Assembly: GCF_017876165.1 (NCBI RefSeq)
Contig: NZ_JAGINQ010000020.1
Span: 42,013 to 106,012 of the forward strand
Origin: Azospirillum soli
Lineage (GTDB): Bacteria; Pseudomonadota; Alphaproteobacteria; Azospirillales; Azospirillaceae
Length of the DNA: 64,000 nucleotides
Direction: 5' to 3'
The position numbers and the translations under genes were made by a program. Within the stretch, counting starts at the first letter, position 1, and each line of letters opens with the position of its first letter. This document shows positions 8,357-15,160 of the stretch, piece by piece. Under the pieces are notes generated by a model that was not told the DNA's origin, searched no databases, and saw only the letters and a program-made list of their open reading frames with translations.

Positions 8357-8998
8357 TCAGCGGCGGCTGGTGGCGGTGGGCTGCGGCGTCCCCGTGGTGC
8401 CGGCGGCGCCCGTGCCTGTCGTCCCGGCGTTCTGCGTGCCGAGGCCGGCCATGGCGGAAGCTCCCGCCGAGGTGCCCCCGCCGCCCATGCCGCCACCCAT
8501 GCCGGCCGACGGCTGGGCGACGCGCAGGTCGTTCTGGACGTGGGTCACGCCGGGGACGCTGTCCACGAGATCCTCGACCCGGCGCCGGGTCACGCGGTGA
8601 TCGACCATGCCGGACAGCGTGACCTCGCAATTGGCCACGGTGACCTCGATGTCCGAGGCGTCGATGTAGGGATCGTCGGTCAGGAGGTCGTTGACGTCTT
8701 TGCGGATGCGGTCGTCGGAGCGGGTGTAGCCGCGCGGGCCGCGTCCACGATGCTGACCGCCGCTCATCTCCATGTCACGGCCCATGTCGCCGCGCGGGGG
8801 TGGTTCGCTCTTGCCGGGATGGCCCATGCTGAAACGGCCGAAATCCTGGGCGGAACCGCGCATGTCCTCGGGTTGGCGCCAGTATTCGCGGCCGTAGTCG
8901 TAGCCCTCGCGCCCATAGCCTTCGTAGCCGTAGCCGGGTTGCCGCTGGCGCTGTCCGGCGCGCCAGCGGTCGTCCCGCCGGTTTTCAAAGTCTGCCAT
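8357..8998 (-). CDS. BON-domain stress protein, Gly/Arg-rich N-terminus
   Basis: A 213-residue protein. Residues ~1-105 are low-complexity and rich in Gly, Tyr, Arg and Asp (RQPGYGYEGYGREGYDYG). They are followed by RGPRGYTRSDDRIRKDVND and one BON domain (DASDIEVTVANCEVTLSG, then DLVDSVPGVTHVQNDLRV). The tail is Gly/Ala/Thr-rich. BON domains bind phospholipid or act in envelope stress proteins (OsmY family), but no signal peptide is present. GGGGAGG lies seven bases before the ATG, and a GGAAC-N16-TGTT promoter lies about 56 bases upstream. A paralogue with the same architecture and promoter is at 61545-62189. The long open frame continuing upstream to 10402 is a shadow of the next gene. Confidence 0.85.
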   Translation of the reverse strand: MADFENRRDDRWRAGQRQRQPGYGYEGYGREGYDYGREYWRQPEDMRGSAQDFGRFSMGHPGKSEPPPRGDMGRDMEMSGGQHRGRGPRGYTRSDDRIRKDVNDLLTDDPYIDASDIEVTVANCEVTLSGMVDHRVTRRRVEDLVDSVPGVTHVQNDLRVAQPSAGMGGGMGGGGTSAGASAMAGLGTQNAGTTGTGAAGTTGTPQPTATSRR

Positions 8999-9053
8999 GG
9001 GATTCCTCCCCTGTTGGAAACTCAAGGCCGCCCGGTTCGGCGGCACCCGTCCC

Positions 9054-9078
9054 AACATCGCGTCCCCACCCCGGTTCC
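9054..9078 (-). promoter_or_regulatory. EcfG-like general stress promoter of the BON gene
   Basis: On the minus strand the sequence reads GGAAC (9078-9074), a 16-base spacer, then TGTT (9057-9054). The EcfG consensus of alphaproteobacteria is GGAAC-N16/17-CGTT, so only the first base of the -10 differs. It lies 56 bases before the BON start codon. The paralogous BON gene has the same arrangement at 62243-62267, which supports function. Confidence 0.65.
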
Positions 9079-9101
9079 GTGCGATAAGGACCGGGGTGGG
9101 G
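9064..9101. terminator. 12-bp-stem hairpin after the Cache-channel operon
   Basis: CCCCACCCCGGT (9064-9075) and ACCGGGGTGGGG (9090-9101) form a perfect 12-bp stem with a 14-base loop. It follows the stop of the last operon gene (9142) by about 40 bases. No T-run follows, so intrinsic termination is uncertain. The -35 box of the BON promoter overlaps the stem-loop. Confidence 0.55.
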
Positions 9102-9141
9102 GCGATTTGGAGAGGTTGTTGCGCCTTAAAAAGAAGGGTTC

Positions 9142-11310
9142 TCAGAAGAATCGCCAGAGCGTGAAGGCGAAGAAGATCGCCATGACGCAGGGCCAGTAGC
9201 CGAGGCGGACGATCAGGTTGTCCCCATAGGTCACCAGCGGGCCGCCGCGACCGCGCGCCAGCAGGATCACGTTGACCGCGTTGGCGACGATGATGACGTA
9301 CAGCGCCATGTAGAAATATTCGAGATAGACCAGCCCGTCCGTCGCCACCTTCGACCGCAGCACGGTCTGGCCGGCCGTGGTGACGAAGCAGAGCGACGAG
9401 GAGGACAGGACCACCGCGAAGGGCTTTTGGCCGAAGGCGTCGTTGCGGTCCTTGTCGTGGCTGCTCATCACCGCGATGGCGAAGACGGCGGCCAGCAGGA
9501 AGACGATGGGGACAAGGCCGGACACCGCCGGGTCGGTGGGATCGCGGCGCATGGCGACCTCCAGCACCATCTGCGCGGCACCCCGGTCGTACAGCGAGGT
9601 GCCGGCGCCGAAGGAGGTCAGGGTCGGCTGTTCCTGGATGCGGAACAGGCTGCGCTCCACCGTCCAGCCCGGCAGGATCAGGTTCTGGTTGACCGCCGCC
9701 TTGGCCGTCGGCGCGACCACGCGGTAAGAGTCGAGGTCGGGGACGAAGGCCACTTCGGTGCTGAGGCCGCGCGGGCGCAGGCGGACGGCCACGTCGGCGC
9801 GGTCCCAGGGGAACTTCTGAAGCTCCAGCCGCTGGCGCAGCACGGCGTCGAACTGCCAGGTGATGACCTCGCCACCATCGGCGGTCTTGCGGCGGGTCGC
9901 CTCGGCCACGCGGCTGGATACCGCGTCGGCGAAGACGATGTCGGCCTCGTTGCGCCCCGACAGGTCGGCCGGGCGCTTCTGCCAGACCGTACCGGTGACC
10001 GACACTTCGGAGCCGGAGGTGAAGCGCAGCGTCTCGATGTAGACGCCGGTCGGCACGATGACGGGCGGCTTGACCTCGCGGCGGGTCGCGTCGGCGGTCA
10101 GCACGGCCGTGTAGCGGGCCAGCGCCGCCGGGTCGTTGAAGATGGTGCCGGTGTCCTTGGCCCCGTCCGGGAGAACGGTGGCGAGCCGCAGGGTCAGCAC
10201 TACGCCGCCGAGCAGCAGCACGGTTGCCACGCCTGCCATCCACACCCAGCCGCGGAAGTGCAGGCGGCGGAACAGGGCGACGCCGACGCCCAGAACGACC
10301 AAACCGGACAGGATGCAGGCCGCCGCCGTCAGGTGGGCGCGGCGCGCCTCGCGCAGGTCGCTGCGCAGCTCGTCCTTGATGACGGTGGCGCCCATGCTCC
10401 AACCGGTGGCGGCGATGGGCTCGAACAGGAACCAGGATGCCTGCCCAGTGGACAGGTTGGTCGCGTCGAGGATGGCCGGACGCGCGGCCTCGACCGCGTC
10501 GGCGGCCTGGCGCAGGACGTGGTCGCCGCGCTCCTCGGCGACGGCGCGGACGGTGCGCTGCTGCGTCACGAAATCGGGGATGGGGAAGGACAGGTAGGTG
10601 CCCTGGCGCGACAGGATGTAGCCGTAGCCGGCGTTGCCCAGGTTCAGTGAGCGGACGAAGTTCTTGATGTCGTCCAGGCTGAAGTTGGCGAAGACGATGC
10701 CGTCCGGCTCAGTCGAAGTGGAGCCGGGCAGGCGGAAGGGCATGGCGTGGGTAGCGACCAGAGTCTTGCTGGCGGAACCGAAATAGGGCTCGATCCACTG
10801 GCGGCCCTTGGACATCGGCCCGTTGTACCAGCTGACCGACGGGGCCGTGTAGTCGTACTGGGCGCCGATGTCCACCAGCGTGTGCCGGCCGTCCGCCCCG
10901 CGCACGCTGAAGGGAGCCAGCAGCCGCCGCGCGGGGTCGAAGGCGTTGGGGCGGAAGGCGATGCCGAAGCCGAACAGGTCCGGGTTGCGGGCCGTCTCAT
11001 CGGCGATGCGCGCGAGAATGGCGTCGCGGTCGAGGCGGGCGCGCGACATCTCATCGGCGAAGCTGGCAACGACACCCTCCAGCTTGCGCAGGCGGGCGTC
11101 GATCTGGGACGCGGCCTGACGGGTCAGGTCGCGGGCCCGTTCCTGAGCAATGGCCTCGGCCTGGCTTTCCGCTTGGCGGAACTGCGTGTGGATGCCGAAA
11201 CCGACCGCACACAGCAGCAGGCCGGCCAGGATCAGCACCGCCCCCGGCAGCCTGTGTCCGCCGGCTTTCCGGTCGCTGGTCTCCATGACCTCTTGAACGT
11301 CCGCCACCAT
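9142..11310 (-). CDS. dCache sensor fused to a pentameric ligand-gated ion channel-like module
   Basis: A 722-residue membrane protein. A helix at ~24-42 is followed by a periplasmic double-Cache sensor to ~320 (YDYTAPSVSWYNGP and WIEPYFG are typical), then two helices (~328-347 and ~355-376). The second half matches a bacterial Cys-loop-type channel in order: beta-rich ectodomain ~380-585 with the pro-loop LELQKFPWDRADVAVRL, the GW strand LPGWTVE, and the pre-M1 strand VLEVAMRRDP. Four helices follow: M1 ~597-615, M2 ~630-652, M3 ~661-684, M4 ~698-721. The disulfide cysteines are absent, as in GLIC and ELIC. No acidic ring flanks M2. The ATG at 11308-11310 was chosen for its AGGAAG site; a GTG lies 30 bases upstream. 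It is the last gene of the operon, so signal-gated ion flux is inferred. Confidence 0.75.
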   Translation of the reverse strand: MVADVQEVMETSDRKAGGHRLPGAVLILAGLLLCAVGFGIHTQFRQAESQAEAIAQERARDLTRQAASQIDARLRKLEGVVASFADEMSRARLDRDAILARIADETARNPDLFGFGIAFRPNAFDPARRLLAPFSVRGADGRHTLVDIGAQYDYTAPSVSWYNGPMSKGRQWIEPYFGSASKTLVATHAMPFRLPGSTSTEPDGIVFANFSLDDIKNFVRSLNLGNAGYGYILSRQGTYLSFPIPDFVTQQRTVRAVAEERGDHVLRQAADAVEAARPAILDATNLSTGQASWFLFEPIAATGWSMGATVIKDELRSDLREARRAHLTAAACILSGLVVLGVGVALFRRLHFRGWVWMAGVATVLLLGGVVLTLRLATVLPDGAKDTGTIFNDPAALARYTAVLTADATRREVKPPVIVPTGVYIETLRFTSGSEVSVTGTVWQKRPADLSGRNEADIVFADAVSSRVAEATRRKTADGGEVITWQFDAVLRQRLELQKFPWDRADVAVRLRPRGLSTEVAFVPDLDSYRVVAPTAKAAVNQNLILPGWTVERSLFRIQEQPTLTSFGAGTSLYDRGAAQMVLEVAMRRDPTDPAVSGLVPIVFLLAAVFAIAVMSSHDKDRNDAFGQKPFAVVLSSSSLCFVTTAGQTVLRSKVATDGLVYLEYFYMALYVIIVANAVNVILLARGRGGPLVTYGDNLIVRLGYWPCVMAIFFAFTLWRFF

Positions 11311-11355
11311 GGCTGTCGCTTCCTCTGTTGCTCTCTTCACCGTTGCGGGTTTGGT

Positions 11356-12411
11356 TTACTGAACCTCGGCGATGGCGCGTTCGAAGCGCGCCAGCATCTC
11401 CATGCCCTCGGGGCCGAACTTGTGCTCGATGTGCCGCCGCACGACCGGCTGGGAGGCCTGACGGAAGGCTTCCAGCTCCTTGGCGGTGGGCACGTAGACC
11501 TCCATCCGGTGCGCCAGCGGCGGCAGGCCGCGGTCGGACGCCTCGATCACGCGGCTGAGGCCCCGGCTGGCGACCACGGCGGCGCGGGCGGCGTTCTGCA
11601 CCGCCGCGCGGTTGGCCGGCGACAGGCCGTCCAGGAACTTGCCGTCCATCACCCAGACGAAGGGCGCGAAGAGGTGGTTGGTCAGCGTCAGGTAGCGCTG
11701 CACCTCGTCGAACTTGGCGAAGCGGATGATCGGGATGGGGTTCATCTGCCCGTCCGCCGCCCCGGTGGCGAGGCCGGTATAGGTTTCCGACCAGACGATG
11801 GAGACCGGGTCCCCGCCCAGGCTGGAGACCACCGCCTTGTGCGTCTCCAGGTCCATGGTGCGCAGGCGCAGGCCCTTCATGTCCTCCGGCGTGCGGATCG
11901 GTCGCTTCGAATTGGTGATGGCGAAGAAGCCGCCCGGATCACCGAAGCCCAGCACCGCCAGCCCTGTCTTGCGGCGGATGTCGCCGGCGAGTTGCTGCCC
12001 GAAGGGACCATCGAAGACCGCGTAGGCCTCGCTGATCGAGCGGAAGGCGAAGGGCAGGTCGAGCACGCCGATCAGCGGATAGGAGGGCGCCACGCCGCTG
12101 ACCGAGGAGACTGCGGTCTGGATCGTCCCCTTGCGGACCAGCCCCACCACGTCGGCGTCGCGGCCGAGCTGGCCTTCGGGAAAGATGTCCACGCGCACCG
12201 CGCGGTTGGTCGCGGCTTCGACAAGGCTCTTGAACACCACCGCCATGGCCGCCGCCGGGTTGTCGAAGGCGTCGTTGCGGTTGGGCTGGGCCAGCTTGAT
12301 GACCACCGGGTCCGCCGCGAAGGCCGCGTTCGCCGTACCGAAGATGAGCGACAGGAGAAGGCCGGCGGCCAGCAGGAAGGGGGAGCGCTGCTGTTTCATA
12401 AGGCGGCTCAT
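11356..12411 (-). CDS. TRAP-type (DctP family) periplasmic binding protein, no cognate permease nearby
   Basis: A 351-residue exported solute-binding protein. The signal peptide lies after a short start (MKQQRSPFLLAAGLLLSLIF, cleavage likely near ANAAFA-AD). DctP-family features include FPEGQLGRDADVVGLVRKG, TNSKRPIRTPEDMKGLRLR (with the usual substrate-contacting Arg) and SETYTGLATGAADGQ. Such proteins bind organic acids or similar anions for DctQM permeases, but no dctQ or dctM gene is here. The start overlaps the cyclase stop as ATGA; a second ATG four codons later is also possible. An orphan binding protein beside Cache sensors suggests it presents ligand to a sensor or channel instead of feeding an importer, which is inference. 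Confidence 0.85.
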   Translation of the reverse strand: MSRLMKQQRSPFLLAAGLLLSLIFGTANAAFAADPVVIKLAQPNRNDAFDNPAAAMAVVFKSLVEAATNRAVRVDIFPEGQLGRDADVVGLVRKGTIQTAVSSVSGVAPSYPLIGVLDLPFAFRSISEAYAVFDGPFGQQLAGDIRRKTGLAVLGFGDPGGFFAITNSKRPIRTPEDMKGLRLRTMDLETHKAVVSSLGGDPVSIVWSETYTGLATGAADGQMNPIPIIRFAKFDEVQRYLTLTNHLFAPFVWVMDGKFLDGLSPANRAAVQNAARAAVVASRGLSRVIEASDRGLPPLAHRMEVYVPTAKELEAFRQASQPVVRRHIEHKFGPEGMEMLARFERAIAEVQ

Positions 12412-14585
12412 TTCTTGGTGTAGCGTTCGGCGCCGTCCCACTCCGGGCCGGGCGGGTCGGCCAGAAGGTGCAGGCAGCGGTCGATGTAGAGTTCGGCCAG
12501 GGTGCCGTTCGCCATGGTTCCGGCCAGCGCGCGGAAGGCGGCCAGCGCCTCGTCCCAGCGTCGGGCACGGTAGAGGTAATAGGCGTCCTGCCAGCGCCGG
12601 CATTCGTCGAGCAGTTCGGGCGAGGGGGCGAAGAGGCCGCCGTTTTCACCGACTTCCCTGCCGCGCGTACCAACCAGTTCGAACAGCGGGATCGGCTTGC
12701 TCAGGCCCGACGGGGCGGCGAGGTCCACCGGACGGAACAGGAAGCGGTCGCGCACCGCCTGCTCCACCGCGCCGGTGACCAGCAGCTGCGTGCCATAGTT
12801 CTTATTCAGCCCTTCCACGCGCGAGGCCAAGTTTACATGGGTGCCCAGGGCCGTGTACTGCATGCGGTCGGCGGAACCGACGTTGCCAACCACCACGTCG
12901 CCCGTGTGCAGGCCGAAGCGGGTCGGCATGGGCGCCTCGCCGGCCTGGACGAGGCGCTCGTTCAGGCGTTGGTTGGCGTCGCGGCAGGCGAGCAGGGCGA
13001 GGCAGGCGCGGCCGATGTGGTCCTCGTCCGCCAGCGGGGCGTTCCAGAAGGCCATGATGGCGTCGCCGATGAACTTGTCGACCGTGCCTCCCTGGGCGTG
13101 GATGCAGCCAGTCAGCTCCTGGAAATAGGCGGACAGGCGCAGCATCACCTCTTCCGGCGGCATGCCCTCGCTCGACGCGGTGAAGCCCTTGATGTCGGTG
13201 AAGAGGATGGTCAGCGGCCGGCGCTCCCCGCCCAGTTGGCTGGCCTTGCCGGTGCGGATCATGGAGCGGACGAGATCCTTCGGTACATAAGCGCCGAAGC
13301 TGGACAGGCCGCCCTTCATGGTGTCCATCGCCTTGGCCAGCTCGTCCACCTCCAGGATGCGGGAGCGGATGTCGAGGGGGCCCTCCAGCTCGAACCGGCG
13401 GATCCGGTCGGTTTCCGCGACGATGGCCTGCAAGGGGCGGGTCAGCCGGTGCGACAGCCAGAGCACCACCAGGATCAGCGCGGCGATCACGGCGACGCCG
13501 ACGAACACCATGTTGGTGGTCGCTCGCGTGATGGGGGCGATGAACTCGTCCACCTCCACCGCCGTGACGACGGTCCAGCCGTTGCCGATGTCGTTGGGCA
13601 CGCGGGCGAAATCGACGATGTACTCCTTGCCGAGCGGGCCGAGCGCCGCGACGAAGCGGTCCTGCCCCTCGCGCTTCCAGCGGGCGACGGCGGCGGCGAC
13701 CACGGGATCGGGGAATTCGGCGGCGGGCGCCAGCTCCGGTCCGCGCAGGCCCGTGTGGACCAGCAGCTCGGGCCGGTTGTGGCAGATGACGCGCCCGTTC
13801 TCGTCCACCAGGAAGATGGAGCCGGAGCGGCCGATGCGCTTGGCGTCCAGCAGGCGGGCCAGCGCGTCCAGCGACACGTCGGCGCCGACGACGCCGATCG
13901 GCACGCCGTCGTCGGTCGCCACCCGGTGCGACATGGTCAGGCCCGGCCGCCCGCTGGAGGGGAAGACGAAGGCGTCGGACAGGGTCACGCCCGGCTGACG
14001 CCACGCAGCGCGGAACCAGGGCTGCGTGCGCGGATCGTAGGTGACCGGCCCGCGATCCACCGCCACCACCTGACCCCAGCGGCGCAGATACAGGTAGGAG
14101 TCGGCCATCTCGCCCGAGCTGGCGTCGAGCATGCGCAGGCCGAGCTGCGTCTCCGGCGGGGTGATCTCCCCCTTCGGGCCGTAGCGGCTCTCCCCGGCGT
14201 CGAGGCGGGTCAGCTGGAAGAAGGCGCCGTCGCTGGTGAAGCCGATGGACAGCGCCTCCAGCTGCGGCAGATTCACGACGGCGTCGTTGAAGTAGCGCAG
14301 GGATTCGATGCGGCGCAGGCCGTTGCGGTCCACCTTGCCGAACATGGCCGTCGCCTCCGCCACGCGGGCGACGGGGCTGAGCATGCCGCGAAGATCCTCG
14401 ACGATCGAGGCCGAGGTGCGCCCGATGGCGTCCGTCGCCACCGCCATGGCGGAGCGGGAGTTCTCCATATGCAGGTAGGCAAGCATGCCGGCGATCGACG
14501 GTACGACGGTCAGCAGGAAGGCCGTGGCGATGCCTACCCGCAGGCGGATCCGCATGCTGCTGCGTCTGGTGTCCGTGCCGGTCAT
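12408..14585 (-). CDS. dCache-domain class III adenylate/guanylate cyclase
   Basis: A 725-residue membrane cyclase. The N-terminal helix (~15-35) and a second helix (~325-345, MVFVGVAVIAALILVVLWL) flank a periplasmic double-Cache domain (GPVTYDPRTQPWFRAA). A HAMP-like linker (RLTRPLQAIVAETDRIRRFE) precedes the class III catalytic domain: metal-binding Asp residues in LTILFTDIKGFT and KFIGDAIMAFWN, and NLASRVEG with the transition-state Arg. The Lys before FIGD and the Thr in ALGTHVNLA fit ATP rather than GTP as substrate. The last ~90 residues look helical or TPR-like. Start and stop both overlap neighbours as ATGA. It would turn a periplasmic signal into cAMP. Confidence 0.9.
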   Translation of the reverse strand: MTGTDTRRSSMRIRLRVGIATAFLLTVVPSIAGMLAYLHMENSRSAMAVATDAIGRTSASIVEDLRGMLSPVARVAEATAMFGKVDRNGLRRIESLRYFNDAVVNLPQLEALSIGFTSDGAFFQLTRLDAGESRYGPKGEITPPETQLGLRMLDASSGEMADSYLYLRRWGQVVAVDRGPVTYDPRTQPWFRAAWRQPGVTLSDAFVFPSSGRPGLTMSHRVATDDGVPIGVVGADVSLDALARLLDAKRIGRSGSIFLVDENGRVICHNRPELLVHTGLRGPELAPAAEFPDPVVAAAVARWKREGQDRFVAALGPLGKEYIVDFARVPNDIGNGWTVVTAVEVDEFIAPITRATTNMVFVGVAVIAALILVVLWLSHRLTRPLQAIVAETDRIRRFELEGPLDIRSRILEVDELAKAMDTMKGGLSSFGAYVPKDLVRSMIRTGKASQLGGERRPLTILFTDIKGFTASSEGMPPEEVMLRLSAYFQELTGCIHAQGGTVDKFIGDAIMAFWNAPLADEDHIGRACLALLACRDANQRLNERLVQAGEAPMPTRFGLHTGDVVVGNVGSADRMQYTALGTHVNLASRVEGLNKNYGTQLLVTGAVEQAVRDRFLFRPVDLAAPSGLSKPIPLFELVGTRGREVGENGGLFAPSPELLDECRRWQDAYYLYRARRWDEALAAFRALAGTMANGTLAELYIDRCLHLLADPPGPEWDGAERYTKK

Positions 14586-15160
14586 GGGAAGGCGTGCTCG
14601 CGGTGGTGGGCGTCGGCGGTGACGGGAAAATCCTGACGGAACAGGTAGCGGTCGTGGCCGTCGTACTTCGGCCCGACCTTGACGATGCGGAGGCCGGCGG
14701 ACAGGAAGCTGCGCACGCTCGCCGCGTTCTCCACGCGGGCGGTGGCGAACCAGTGGCGCACGCGCGGCGGCGGCAGGACGGCCTCCAGCGTCGCCGCCAT
14801 CAGGCGCCGTTGCAGGCCGTGGCCGCGCAGGTCCGGGCGGACGATCACGGCGGTCCAGTGCGCCACATGGTCCAGCGCCTCCTCCGGCAGGCCGTCGTCG
14901 CGGCCGAGATTGTCCGGGGAGCGGCCGGGAAGCAGGATGGCGAAGAAGGCGGCGAGGCGGCCCTGCACCTCCGCCCCGACGATGCGACCGCCCTGGTCGG
15001 TCAGCATGTGATCGACCTCCGCAGGCGAGATCGGGAACATCAGGTCGCCGATCCCCTCCTCCTGCAAGGCCAGCACGGCGTGGCGCGCGGCGGGGCCGAG
15101 CGTGCCGATGTGGCAGGGCCGGCCGCCGATGACGGTCTCGGTGACGGGATTGCGGATCAT
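14582..15160 (-). CDS. GNAT family N-acetyltransferase
   Basis: A 192-residue GNAT protein. Motif A is visible as AVIVRPDLRGHGLQRRLM, the acetyl-CoA pyrophosphate-binding turn, and motif B as ARVENAASVRSFLSAGLRIV, the usual NxxSxxxxxxxGF-like segment. The N-terminus (RPCHIGTLGPAARHAVLALQ) fits the family. Its substrate is unknown. It overlaps the MFS gene upstream and the cyclase gene downstream by ATGA junctions, so it belongs to the same coupled operon. A role in acetylating an amino acid or a membrane-derived compound handled by this operon is speculation. Confidence 0.85.
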   Translation of the reverse strand: MIRNPVTETVIGGRPCHIGTLGPAARHAVLALQEEGIGDLMFPISPAEVDHMLTDQGGRIVGAEVQGRLAAFFAILLPGRSPDNLGRDDGLPEEALDHVAHWTAVIVRPDLRGHGLQRRLMAATLEAVLPPPRVRHWFATARVENAASVRSFLSAGLRIVKVGPKYDGHDRYLFRQDFPVTADAHHREHAFP

